The notes beneath the pieces were generated by a model that was given only the letters and a program-made list of their open reading frames with translations, had not been told where the DNA came from and made no database searches. The translations under genes and the position numbers were made by a program. This document shows, piece by piece, positions 33,166 through 44,460 of a DNA stretch of 64,000 nucleotides. How positions within the stretch are numbered: the stretch's first letter is position 1; every line of letters starts with the position of its first letter. The stretch is from Allomyces macrogynus ATCC 38327 (Eukaryota > Blastocladiomycota > Blastocladiomycetes > Blastocladiales > Blastocladiaceae): assembly GCA_000151295.1 (NCBI GenBank), contig GG745331.1, positions 759,871-823,870 on the forward strand, written 5' to 3'.

Positions 33166-35690
33166 ATGTCGCTGCGCTCGAGCCGACGGTCGCCACGGCG
33201 CCCTGTGATGGCGGTCCTATTTGCCGCTGCGTTCCTGGCCCTGGTGGCCGCGACGGCGGGTGCGGCCGACGCGCCGGTACGCCCATCGGTGTTGACCAAG
33301 CGCGGTACGACCTCTTTGCTCTTGACGCGCTTTTGACGTGCAAGCACTGACCTTCTTTCGCGTCACCCTCACCCAGGCCTCGCCGTCGACCCGGACCTCG
33401 AGCAGTACACGGTCACGGGCCTTCCGATCCACGCTGTCTCGCGCATGCCGCTGCACCAACTGCACCGCCGGTCGGACGTCCCAGCGCACGCTGACCGGCC
33501 CGTCTACGAGGATAAGCTCGTGCTGCACCTCGACGGGTACAAGCAGGACTTGACGCTCAACCTCGAAGTACGTGACAGGCCGTTTGCAACGTGTCGAGGA
33601 TGAGAGCAGTGTGCTAATGCGGTCGTCGACCCCCCCGTATAGCTGAACCACGACCTCTTCAGCGCATCCTACGCGCACATCATGGGTAACGGCGACAAGG
33701 ATTCGGACGTCGTTCGGCATTCGCCGCCGCCGAATTGCCATTACCGGGTACGCACGCGCTTCAGATTCGGGCCAACGTTTTCGCGAGTTGAAGGCTAACT
33801 CGACCGTGTTTGTCCAACAGGGATCCGTTCAGGGCGACCCGGCGTCGCTCGTGGCGCTGAGCGTGTGCGATGGCATGGTACGCTGCCGTGCGTGTCTGGC
33901 CGACTCTGACGAGCACGTCACTGACCCAATCGTTTCCGCGCGCAGACGGGCATCCTGCACCTCAACGGCACCGACCGGTTCGTGATCCACCCGGCCGCCG
34001 ACCACCACCCCCACCACCCGATCGACTCCGACACCGCTCATCCAGCACACGGGCTCACCAAGCGGCACGTGATGGTGCGCGACTCGGGCATCTCGCTCGA
34101 CGCCGACGGCGACGACGACGCGACCGACCCGGCCTCGTACTGCCCGCTGTCGCACGCGCACACGCCCACCCCCATGGCCTCGTCGATCCTGCGCGACACG
34201 GCCTCGCTGATCCGGCACGCGAAGCGACAAGTCGCATCTACGCGCATCACCAACGACAAGGTCGTGCAACTGGTCGTTGCGAGCGACTACCAGCGTTACC
34301 AAATGTTCGGAAACGACACCGAGTCCTCGATCGTGCCCATGGTCAACTACATCCACCTGCTCTACTCGCAGGGCGGGCTCCTGCCGTCCCCTTACACGGT
34401 CAAGATCGTGCTCGCCGGGGTTTACACGGCCACGTCCCCCATGTGGGTGCCGTCGGCGACCGCGTCGGTCGACGCGGATGACTTGTTGGGCGCGTTCTGC
34501 GCGTGGCGGCAGGCGAACCTCGCGGACCCGACGAACGCGTGGTCGTTTTTGGGCAACAACGATGCCGCGCACCTGCTCACCGCGCGGTTCATCACGTCGT
34601 CGTCCTCGGCGGTCGCGGGCGCCGCGTCGATTGAAGGGTACGCGAACGTGGCGGGCATGTGCACGCGCGACAAATCGTGTGGGTTTGAGCGCGGCGTGCG
34701 GACCGTGTTGGTGGCCACGCAGGCGACGGTCATGGCGCACGAGCTCGGGCATAATTTCGGGGCCGGGCACGACGGGCAGGCGAATAATTGCCCGAGTCGG
34801 GGCTATATCATGGAGCCGAGCAGTTGCAAGGATTGCGGGTTTATTGCGAACCAGTGGAGTAATTGCTCCAAGGATGCGATCAGTACGTTTTTTGCGTCCT
34901 CGGATACCACATGTTTGGATAACGTGCCGAGTCTGTGCGGGTACGCTTCTTCTGCAAGTCGAGCCGTTTTGAGGTGGGCCGTCGCTGATTGTTGTGAGGA
35001 TGGATGACCAGGAACGGCGTCGTCGACCCGGGAGAAGAATGCGATTCCGGCAACCGCGTGACGGGCTCGTCGTGCTGCACGCCGCAATGCACCCTCCGCA
35101 CGGGCAAGACGTGCGACGACGCCAACGGCCCGTGCTGTAAGAACTGCCAGCTCGTGTCCGCCGGCACCACGTGCCGCGTCTCGGCCACCGGCAACGAGCG
35201 CGAATCCTGCGACTTGCCCGACGTCTGTTCCGGCACCTCCCCGACCTGTTTTGACTCGATGCGCGCCAACGGGACCGCGTGCGCCGTCGACCCAAGCAAC
35301 CCGACGACCACGGCGGGCACCTGCAATCGCGGGTTCTGCCAGTCTCGGGCTGCGTCGTGCGCGCGGCTCGGTTACACGTACGACGCGGCGTGCGATGCCG
35401 GGCGCGACCAGCCGTGCCTGCTGTATTGCAAGTCGGCGAATGGGTGTATCAAGTTGACGTACGATTCGGCGACGCAACTGAGTGTCGTTGCGCCAGATTA
35501 CTCGGCGTGTAAGGCAGTGACCTCGGGCGCGAGCGGGTTCTGTCTGACGGGCAAATGTATCACGGCGGGGCTCGCGCAGACGGATAGTAGTGCGTCTGCA
35601 GCAGCGAGTCCGCCGGGGGCCGGATTTGGGGTGGCGGTTTTCGCGGCGCTGTGCGCGGCGATGGCGGTGGTGATGGTCGTGGGACTGTAG
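33166..35690 (+). CDS. ADAM-type metalloprotease with disintegrin domain and C-terminal membrane anchor
   Basis: The exons are 33166..33304, 33377..33567, 33643..33747, 33821..33877, 33946..34940 and 35012..35690, 721 residues. A hydrophobic signal (AVLFAAAFLALVAATAGAA) is followed by a propeptide (YTVTGLPIHAVSR, LNHDLFSASYAHIMG, NCHYRGSVQGDPASLVALS), as in animal ADAMs. The reprolysin domain contains AHELGHNFGAGHD near residue 429, with the three zinc His and catalytic Glu intact, and a downstream Met turn region (YIMEPSS). The disintegrin domain starts near residue 496 (NGVVDPGEECDSGN) with closely spaced Cys, and a Cys-rich part follows. The last ~20 residues (FGVAVFAALCAAMAVVMVVG) form a membrane helix with almost no cytoplasmic tail. 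It should be a cell-surface sheddase. ADAMs occur in some fungi but are uncommon. Confidence 0.9.
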
Positions 35691-36144
35691 AAGAGGACTA
35701 GCGGGTCAAGTTGGGTGGACTGCTGGGGACCGACGGCGGGTGGAGACGACTTTGGACGGACGGAGGCTCATTTTTAGATTCCAAATATACCTTTGCGCGA
35801 TCATGGCAACATGAACGTGACAGGTTGGAAGTGTGGCCGCGATCGTCGTCTTTCGCGGTGGCCGTTCACAATCTGATCACGAAAGGGAAGCGGAATGAAG
35901 GCAAGAGGGATATGGCCTTGGATCCGCTTCGTGATCGCACGCGTCGTCGACCAAACCCGCTCCTCTCAACCGTTGTCGAGAGTGGAGAGAACCGATACGC
36001 CAGCATCGGAAAAATAAATGCATGTACATTGCACCGAATACCCCCATGCCGATGCCCATCACAGCCGCTGCACTCGTCACCACACACGCACCCCCATCGT
36101 CACCTGGGCCCGTCGCGCGCGCTCGTACCGCACCGCACCGACAC
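35691..36144. other. Convergent 3' region, ADAM / Rpn5
   Basis: About 450 bases between facing stops. One AATAAA word occurs near 36010 on the plus strand. No gene is seen. Confidence 0.45.
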
Positions 36145-38024
36145 TTACGCGTGCAGAATGTTATGCACCATCTCCTCCTTGGTGATCAAGTGCGTCGTCT
36201 TTTCGAGCAGCTTGAGCAGGTTATGAATCCCGTCCGACCACTCGGCGACCGTCTCGTCGGCCGTCTTGGTCTTGGCAAACGTAACCGTCTGTGCTGGGCG
36301 GTCGATCCGCGCATGCACCGTCTTGCTCGAGACCAAGTGCGACAAGAAAGTCTCAACCTCGGCGGCCGGAAGGTCGAGCAGTTCCGTGAGCCGCGCGTAG
36401 GTGATGCGCGTGTAGTACTTGGCGACGACGCGCAGGTTCTATTGCAGGAGCGGAGAGGTGAGATCGTTGATCGAGGTGGGAGAGGGGGAGAATAGAGATG
36501 TGTGATGCGTACGTGTTCGATCACGCGCTTGTGGAAGTCGGCCCACCGGCGCTTGCCGTCCTCGTTGTCCTGCGCAAACACGTAGGTCGCCTGCAGCAAC
36601 GGGCCGTAGGCCTCGGCCACTTTGGGCCACCGCATGAGCTCGGGCGTCATGAACAACTTGAGGAACTCCCTACCCACGTGCAACGTCAAGAAGATGAGCG
36701 AATCGGCACGGACAGAGAACGATCGGTGGAGGAAAGAATCGCACTTGAGCACCGGGATCTGGTTCAAGTTGTCGTCTTGTGCGATGCGGTGAATCAGGTC
36801 CGACTGCTCGTTGTCGTAGGGCGCGAGGACAATGAAGATGACGACAAACGTGACAATCTACGGCAGCAAGGTACACGTCCCGTCAGCTCCACGTCCCTCT
36901 CAATCCCAAAGCCCTGTCCAGTAATCGCGTACCTCCTTCCACTTGGACTCATCCTCCTTGACGACATTTGTGTCGTAGACGTGGCGGTAAAACTTGCAAA
37001 TGTTGAGGTACTGGTCGTCGTGCAGCGCCTGCTGAATCATCAACTCGTAGTACCGCAGCTTCAAGTCTGCCGTCGCCGGATCGGCAAAGTACTTTGTCGA
37101 GATCTTGCGCGAAATAATCAGCGTGCGCGTGTAGTCGTGGCGCGCCAGGCACAGCCGCATTTGCTCGAGCAGGAAATCGGTCTTTTCGCGCTTGTCCATG
37201 GACCCAAAAGTCTCGACTTGCAGTTCTTGCAAAATGTCGGCGGCCGCGGCCATGTCGCCTTCGTCCTCCTTCATCTTGGCGAGAATGCGCGTCAGGCGCG
37301 CGCGCTCAACTTCGACGTAGATCTAGTCGGGGATCGAGAGTGAGCGACGTGGTTCGTGCGACAAAGGGTGCGGATAAGACCGGAAAAAAACGCGGTACTT
37401 TGCCCTCGGTCACGGTGCGCAGCGTCTCAATCAGCTCGAGCTTAGTCTCCTTAGACGGCATGCTGTCGACGAACGTCACGGCCTCCTGCACCATCTTTTG
37501 GATCGCCTAGAGAATTTCAAATTGCGCCACGCGTCAGTCGCGCGAATCCAAGATACCGGGGGTCAAGACGGAACGCACCTGCTTGAGCGCGCCATGCTTT
37601 TTGCTCAGCGCGACAATGTTTTCGCTGAGCAACTTGAGGTTGCTGGTGCGGAAGCACAGCCTGACAATGTGCACCAAGACGCGCGCGTTCGAGTGCATGT
37701 CGCCGCCCTACATGTTCCGTCCAACGGTTCGTGAGCGCGCGCCATAAACGCGTCGAAACGCTGCCCCCGCGACCGATCGTACATTACGCGTCTGCTTTTC
37801 GAGAACAAGCAGCTGGTCGAGCGCCTCGTTGAGCCGGCCGGACTACGACCAGGTGGATACGTCGCGTCAGAGAGGTTGCTCCTGGAATTGGTGCTGTTCA
37901 TGGCGCCGTGGTTGGGAATTGTGGCACTCACCAGCGCAAGCTGCTCGGCCTTGGGCAGCTCCTCATCGCAAATGGGCGCGTAGTCCTTCTCGAGCTTGAA
38001 CAGCTTGCCGTCAGAGCTGGACAT
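36145..38024 (-). CDS. RPN5: 26S proteasome regulatory subunit Rpn5 (PSMD12)
   Basis: A PCI-domain scaffold of the proteasome lid. Eight exons, complement(36145..36438, 36513..36669, 36745..36857, 36933..37322, 37399..37506, 37579..37707, 37783..37842, 37932..38024), close in phase to give 447 residues, the family length. Hallmarks in order: LEKDYAPICDEELPKA, LNEALDQLLVLEKQTR, MVQEAVTFVDSMPSK, LRTVTEGKIYVEVERARLTR, HDDQYLNICKFYRHVYDT, FIVLAPYDNEQSDLIHRI, LKLFMTPELMRWPKV and the PCI end with VAKYYTRITYARLTELLDLP and KTTHLITKEEMVHNIL. The introns are 72-89 nt. The start at 38024 gives a short N-terminus like other fungal Rpn5 proteins. Confidence 0.95.
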
Positions 38025-38548
38025 GGTGGCTGGCGGGTTGTTGTCGGTGCTCGTGCTGGTGCGGATGCCGACCAATGTCGACGGCGGCGGTGGTGATTGC
38101 TGCCGATCAGCGTCAGTATGCAAACGGAAGGAAGCGCGTCGTTTTTGCAAAGTGACGAGGGGCAGGATGCGGTCACGGGGGTGATCCTGCCTGTGGAGAT
38201 GGCTCTGACGTGAGATCGCCCCCTGCACGTCATGCGGCAGTGACTTGGTCCCGAAGTCGCATCTCAGCGTCTCCCTGTCTGACGCTGTCTGCGATCACAA
38301 CCACCATTCTCTTGTCAGTCGCCCCGAAACTACCAGCAACCACCCGCAATAGCGCCATGACGAGAGTGTCGAGGACGCGAGAACTAGTACCCGTCGACAG
38401 AATTGGTCGTGGTGGCCCAAGTGAGCTTGATCACCGCTCGAATCTGTCGCCGCGCCCTCGTCCGCTCGAGCCAATTTAGCCCCTCACGCGCTCACACTAC
38501 CCGCAAACCAAGTACCACCTCGGACGCATACGGACACCAGCAACGATC
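38025..38548. promoter_or_regulatory. Divergent intergenic region upstream of Rpn5
   Basis: About 520 bases between divergent starts of Rpn5 and the small unrecognised protein. I found no clear copy of a proteasome-associated control element. Confidence 0.4.
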
Positions 38549-39382
38549 ATGACCATCCCAACCTACTTGGCCACGGCCACGCCGCCAGCCTCGACCCCAC
38601 CCACTTCCATCCAGTCTGGCACTCGGCCCGGGATAGCCATGTCCGGCACGCCGTCGGCACTGACCGGCAGTGCGGCAAGACCCGACCAGGAGGCATCTGC
38701 ACCGTCCTCATTCCGACCTGGCACGGCCAGCTTCTTTGTGTCCCCGGCCAAGGCGCAAGTAACCGTCAAGGACGCGCGGTACCTGGTTGAGGTGCGTATC
38801 CGTCCCGTTCAGCGCACTGGAATTGCTCTCATGATGCACGCGGCTGATCGAGGTCTCATCGTTTGCAGGAAGCGTTCCGCACGTGCTGCGAGCTCATTTT
38901 TCATTTCAACATGGGCATCTACTAGTGCGTCGTGGGGACCTTCTATCTCGTTGCCGCCCTTCGCGCCGTGCTGATCGCGGGCCACTTCGTCGATTTTGTA
39001 GCAACCTCGACCAGGTCGCGCACATGGGCCCGGAAACCTACCGCGTGAAACTGCTCGACCGGTTGCACCAGCTCGACGAGAAAATCGACGACTTGCTCAT
39101 GGACCTGGTGCGCGCCGACTTTTCCACCCCACCCAACCACCAATACGCTCACTCACCACCGGCATCCAGGAAGACCCGGCGTCGGCCCCACCACCGCCCA
39201 AACCGCACGCAAGGACCAGCACCCCGGAGCGCCTGGGCCATCGCCTCACCACCGCGAACGGCATTTCCGGCGCGTCCACGCCCGCGTCCGACGCCATGGA
39301 CGGACGACGACGGCAAGTCGTCCCGCGCCCAACAGGCCGCGTGGTTGCAATATCTGCTGCGGGACACGCTGCTGTAAGTTAA
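38549..39382 (+). CDS. Small helical protein, not recognised
   Basis: The exons are 38549..38791, 38869..38924, 39002..39107 and 39170..39382, about 205 residues. A Thr/Ser/Pro-rich N-terminal third is followed by a well-formed helical core spread over three exons: KDARYLVEEAFRTCCELIFHF, NMGIYYNLDQVAHMGPETY and VKLLDRLHQLDEKIDDLLMDL. After that comes a Pro-rich linker. The downstream bases from about 39300 look like coding in the next frame (SRAQQAAWLQYLLRDTLL, ending at 39377), so one extra base near 39298-39301 probably shifts the real C-terminus. The size and amphipathic helices suggest a subunit of a larger complex, such as a Mediator- or BLOC-like small subunit, but I cannot assign one. 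Confidence 0.6.
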
Positions 39383-39504
39383 GAAATGGAATGAAATGTT
39401 GTGTTGAGTATATACATTTGGCTACAAACCCCCCAATGCCCGCCGAATGGAAAATAATGGTTCTTGGCTGGCGCTTCCCCATTCGAATATTACTGTTTCC
39501 CACT

Positions 39505-40997
39505 TTACGCGACCCACACGTTCGTCGTCTTTGGTGGCGGCGCCAAGACCGCGCTCTTTTCCGCGACCCGCACGCGCGACGCGTACGTCGACGACCAGAC
39601 CGACGCGTCCGGCTCTCCGTTCTCGTCATCCTCGTCCTCTGACTCGGCCGCGAGTGCCGCGTTGGGACTCCCCGACGCGAGTGTCGTCCCGTCATCGTCG
39701 TCCACGGCCAAAACGCCGTCACAGTCGGTCCACGCCAACAGATCGAGTTCGCGAATCTTGTCGTGCTGCAGCAAGTCGAGGTCCAGCCGGCGCAGGTTGG
39801 CCAGGGCCTGGCGCATAAAGTCGGCACCGTTCTGGCCGTGTTCCGCGAGGGTCAAGACGACCCGAGAGTTCGTGCAGGACGCCATGGACCGCGATTTGCG
39901 CGAGGATCAGTTCGTCGCGGGCGCGGCGCGTTTGGCTGGATTGCGGAAGGGGTTAGTGAGGTGCGGCAGTTTGGGGGGGGGGGGGGGGGGAGGGCAGGGC
40001 AGGAGGGGAGGGACGTAACGGACCGCAGGATCGGGATGAGCGTGCGCATTTCATGCGCCTGCTGCCAGGAACTCACGCCGTACCAGACGCCAGCGCCCAT
40101 GGCCGCGCCGAGCCCGACACCGACGGCCGCGGGGAAGGCGCCAACGCCAGCCAAAGCAGCGAGTGCCGCGGGACCTACGTCGTGGTAATCCGGTCAGTCA
40201 AGAGCACACTCTCTATCCCCAAGCACTGCAACGTACCAATCATCCCGCGCGCCAACAACTTGGTCGCAATAAACGTCGACGCCCGCGCAGCGGCCACCAT
40301 CCCAACGACCGTCCCCGTGGCCCCCGCCGCCGCGAGTGTCGCAGACCCCGTCAAAAACTGTTTCGCGAGATTCGTCACGGCCATGCTCGAATCCGGATTT
40401 GCATCTTGCATCAGCGCGTGCACGCCCGCGGAGGCGGCACGTTCCTCGTCAGGGGAAAGGGCACCGAGTTCGCGTAACCGCGCGGCGACGGCCGCGAGCT
40501 GCGTACGGTCCGCGTCAATCTGTGCACGGAACATGGTGGCCTGCATGACGAGTTGGTTGAGCCGGTCGCGCACTTGCGTCGGGGTCGCGTCCGAGGGCCA
40601 AGTGAGGGCGGAGTCGTCGGTGGAGGAGGTGGGGGCCGGTGCGGCGTCTTTCGACGGTGGGGTCGGGTGGTCGTCTGGCGTGCAGACGAGGACATCCGAG
40701 GGCGCGGCTTCACATGGAACAATCGAGGTCAATGGAACGGTCGAGAAGTGGCGGATAGGGAGTCGAAACGGCGCGGTTCCGCCCCGCAATGCAAAACAAC
40801 GTACGTGCACTGTGCTCAAGCACCGCGTTCGTGGCCTCGGCTGGTGCCGGCTCGTACACGGTGGACATGGTACATACGGCCATATCGGTCTCCGGCTGCA
40901 CGGGGGTGCGATTGAGCCGCGACCTGTCGTCGAGCAGCCATGCGCGCGTCGCCTCGTCGTCAACCGGCAACGCTTGGTAGTAGTACTGCGTGGTCAT
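39505..40997 (-). CDS. Unrecognised protein with coiled coil and hydrophobic Gly/Ala segments
   Basis: The exons are complement(39505..39935, 40024..40174, 40237..40707, 40805..40997), about 415 residues. Order of features: a Tyr-rich start (TTQYYYQALPVDDEATRAWL), a disordered linker, a coiled coil (QVRDRLNQLVMQATMFRAQID, LAAVAARLRELGALS), and two hydrophobic stretches (SATLAAAGATGTVVGMVAAA and GPAALAALAGVGAFPAAVGV) that could insert in a membrane. A second helical region follows (ELILAQIAVHGVLHELS, then VVLTLAEHG, ALANLRRLDLDLL), and the end is acidic. Exon 4 keeps frame only if one G is removed from the GGG at 39861-39863. Intron 3 includes an 18-base C run. The function is unknown. Confidence 0.6.
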
Positions 40998-41408
40998 GTT
41001 GCCCTTGGGGGGTGGAGGCGTTCGAGAGAGCCGTTACTGGGTTGACGTTCGCGGCCGAGTCGTGGGGGTTGGGCGGGTCGTCGCCGTGTTCTGCGGCTGC
41101 ACGAGAGCGGATTGCAGCGAGTGTCGGCGCGAATGGTGCGCGCGGGGTCGAGGTATTCGTGATGCTCGAGAAGGCAGAGTGGTTGTGAAGCGGAGACAAG
41201 GTCGTGCCGACCTTGACGTGTCGAACCCGCATGTGCGCAACCAACTCATCGCTGCACGCGCGTCTCTCGCCCTCCCTCAACCTCCACCCACCCGATCAGG
41301 CCTCAAATCAGCTCTGCAAAGGCCGCGCGTCATGGTAGAAATACACCAAATATGCAACACACAAAGCGCGTCGCGAATCCCGCCCACCCCATCACACCTC
41401 CATCCGAA
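40998..41408. other. Intergenic region between two minus-strand genes
   Basis: About 410 bases with no gene; promoter of the coiled-coil protein and 3' end of the Ca3427-like gene. Confidence 0.4.
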
Positions 41409-42409
41409 TCACTCCACGACCGTCCCGCACTCGCGCGCCACAAACTCGGTCCAGGCCACTTCCGGCGCGCGCGTCACGACCCCGCCCGACACGAGCATCT
41501 CGACAATCTCGCGCAACGCCGCGCGGTCGACGCTCGCGACCCTTGTTGCCTCCTGGAACCGCACGCCCGTGAGCCACGACGCCACGTCCTTGCGCGCGTA
41601 CGCCGGTAGTGTCGCGGTCACCGCATCGATCTTGGCCGCGTCGTCGAGTTTTGCCCAGTCACTCAACGCGTCGGACAGGCCGGCAAGGACCGCCGCGCCC
41701 GAGGATGCCACGCGCGAACTGACGGCGACCGAGAATGCCGGCCAGTTTGGGACTACGTTCCCGATATGTTTGAGCGTGGAGTCGTCAAAGTACCGCTGCG
41801 TCGTCGCGACTTCCCACAGGAACGCGTCGATCGAGCGGTCGGTGATGGAGGAACGCAGGGTGGCAAAGTCCTTGCACACTGCGAATTCGAATGGCGGTTG
41901 GACAGCGTCAATCCACGCATGCCGGATCGCGTGCAGGTACGGGATCAGGTGGCTGCCAGAGTGGTACCGCGAAATCCCGATCTTCGCGCCGCGCAAGGTG
42001 GACAAAGTCAGCTGCGACGACGGGTGCACGGCCACTGCCCAGGTCAGTGGGGATTGCACCCAGGTGCCGAGTAGCCGGTACGGCGCGTCGGCGAGGGCGG
42101 GTTGCGAGACCAGGCCTGGCGAATGCAAAGTACGATCAGGTTCCCGCGCGCTCGAAAGGATCAGGACGGGAAACGCAAATATGTACCGCTCACCAGCCCT
42201 TCGGTCAGGGCGACGCAGCAGTCGAGTTCGCCCGACGCCAGCAGCTTGATCTGCTCGCCCGTCCCGCCGTGGCATACTTTGAACGACACGTCGAGTCCGT
42301 GCCGCGCAAACACGCCCTGGTCAATCGCGCGCATCAAGGGGACGTTGAAGTGCTCGGGGACACCGCCAATCACGAGGCGGCGTGCGGCGGTCTTAGCGGC
42401 AGCGGTCAT
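41409..42409 (-). CDS. Ca3427-like periplasmic-binding-protein-fold (PBP2) protein
   Basis: The exons are complement(41409..42115, 42187..42409), phases exact, 309 residues. The N-terminal lobe reads RLVIGGVPEHFNVPLMRA, then VCHGGTGEQIKLLASGELDCCVALTEG. The second lobe has YRLLGTWVQSPLTWAVAVHP, LRGAKIGISRYHSGSHLIPY and DAFLWEVATTQRYFDD. This is the layout of the fungal family typified by Candida albicans Ca3427, which has the fold of bacterial nitrate/sulfonate/THI5-type binding proteins but no signal peptide. None is visible here, so it is probably cytosolic. The ligand is unknown for the family as far as I know. A remote bacterial origin is plausible, but codon use and the intron are native. 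Confidence 0.82.
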
Positions 42410-42959
42410 AATCGAAGGAGGAGAGCTGAAGGGTGGTTGGTGCGAGGAGGATATCGAGTCAAGTTGGAGGCCGGAGCGCGTCGGTGCGGGTTGGTGGTGT
42501 TGCGAGCGTGAGCGTATCACTGTGCTGACGGTCGTGCGGGGGAGAAGCAGCGAGAGAGCAGCAGAGAGAGAGAGAGAGAAAGACAGGAGAGCGGAGGAGG
42601 AATGCGCGAGAGAGGCGCGCTGCAAACGACTGCAGTTTGATCTCAATCGTTGCTGCTGTGATGAAAAGTAAAAATGAAAAAACAAGAAAAACTGGGGTCA
42701 CATGCACATTTTTTGAACAGGTGCTGATCACTTCCAAGCGTCTCACGTTCGAGTTCCCACTGCAATTCGTTATCGGCGTTGACCCACCTCAACCCGGCAC
42801 GAGCAACACGAGCGACGCCATTCAACTTGCTACAGTCGCTGTACGATCTTTTCCAACGCCAGCTGGCCGGACGTCGCAACGACGTGGCCCTCAACAAGCT
42901 CGACCGCAAGCTGGACTGCACCTATTCTTCTCAGCAACCCCCCTCGACCTCTTGCCAAG
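42410..42959. promoter_or_regulatory. Divergent intergenic region, Ca3427-like / SPAG1-like
   Basis: 550 bases between divergent starts, with an (AG)n tract at about 42565-42580 and an AT-rich patch at 42640-42720. No gene is supported. Confidence 0.45.
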
Positions 42960-44460
42960 ATGATGTCTGCACCCGACCTCGACGCTTTGCGCAATCTCGC
43001 GCAAATGGGGCCCGCCGGGTCCAAGACCGCGCCCGACTGGGACGAGGGCGTGGTGCCTGAGGACTACGACGCTGAGCGGCTCGATTACGGCTACGTGCGC
43101 ACCGCGACGGACTTGCTTGAGCTCAAGAAATTGCTGGCCGTTTTGAGGTGAGGCAATGTTGCTGCTACGCGGTGCCTGCCCTCGTGGGATCGATGACGCT
43201 GACACGTCATGAGATGCCGTTCAAAAGGTCAGGGAAGGAGGGGCTGTACCCGGACCTCGAGCGCGCGTTCAAGGAGCGCATTGTTGAGCTCGGCGGGATG
43301 CTCAAGAAAAAGTGCGTGCGTTGCTCTGGTGTTTGGCGCTGGCTGTCGGTCGATTGGTATTGATCAGGTCGTCGGCTCTGGTAGGCCCGCAAAAGCATCC
43401 ACATCTGCGCACGATCAGCAAGTCGTCGATGCCGAGCTTTCCGTACGCCCCCTGCACCGTGTCCACCCCCCACTCTAGCACCGCTGACCGCACCCGCGTC
43501 TCCATCCAGGAATGGCTCGCGACCATGACGACTTCCGGCCCCAAACTCGGCGCGCCCAAACCCTCGTCCTCCACCGCACGCGCGCGGCAAGCCGAAACCG
43601 AAAACATCAAGGGCAACGAATCCGTACGCGCGCGCGACTGGACCGAGGCCCTCGCCTGCTACTCGCGCGCAATCGACCTCGTCAGCACCGACGCCGCGCC
43701 CGCCAAGTACTTTTCGAACCGCGCGCTCGTGCACGTGCAGCTGCGGCAGTACGACAAGGCCATTGACGACGCACGAGGTGCGTTCCCTTCCTTTCCCCCC
43801 TGTTCCCACATCTCGAACCGCGGGGTCCTCACCATTCCGAGCTGTGTAGAGGGCATTCTCCGCGCCGCCGACCTGCCATCGATCCAGTACAAGTGCTATT
43901 TGCGACTCGCGCGCGCGCACTTCTTCAAGGGCCAGTACCGCGACGCGCTCGAAGCCTACGCCGAGTGTGAGCGGCAGGGGACCGGGACCGACCACGTCGC
44001 ACTCGCAAAGGCTGCGCGCGATAAGTGGCAGAACGTCGATTGGCCGGCGTACCAGGCGTGGGCCGAGCGTGGGGTGCGGCCGACGGCGCGCGCGGTGCCG
44101 ATTGCCGTGGTCGATGATTCGGACGATGAGGACGACGAGATCGGGGAAGAGGAGGTGGAGACGGCCGAGTCGCGCGCGCCAGCACTGGTACCAACTGCCG
44201 AGACGGCCGATTCGCTCGCGCCGGTCTCGGGCGAGGTGGATGGGCCGGCCGAGGACGCGTTCCCCGCCGGGACCGCGGTCTTGTCCGTCGAGCCCGCTCC
44301 GCCGTGTGCAGACGAGAGCAGCGAACCCGCCGTGATGGAGCCCGAGCCCGAACCCACGGTCGAAGAGGAGGAGATAGAGGAACTGACGACGCCCGGTGCG
44401 CGGCGGCTGGCAGAGTGGGTGTCGGCGCAACAGCAGCGCACGCCGCACGCGGCGTGGTAA
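42960..44460 (+). CDS. SPAG1-like TPR protein (dynein preassembly factor family)
   Basis: SPAG1 proteins help assemble axonemal dynein arms in the cytoplasm with Hsp90/R2TP. The exons are 42960..43147, 43228..43311, 43479..43777 and 43850..44460, phases matching, 393 residues. The N-terminal SPAG1 signature is DYGYVRTATDLLELKKLLAVLRSGKEGLYPDLE (split here by an intron). Then come VSIQEWLATM and TPR repeats: NIKGNESVRARDWTEALACYSRAIDL, YFSNRALVHVQLRQYDKAIDDA, YLRLARAHFFKGQYRDALEAY. The C-terminus is a long Glu/Asp-rich tail. The protein is much shorter than human SPAG1 and has one TPR block. Its presence implies that the organism builds motile flagella. Confidence 0.82.
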
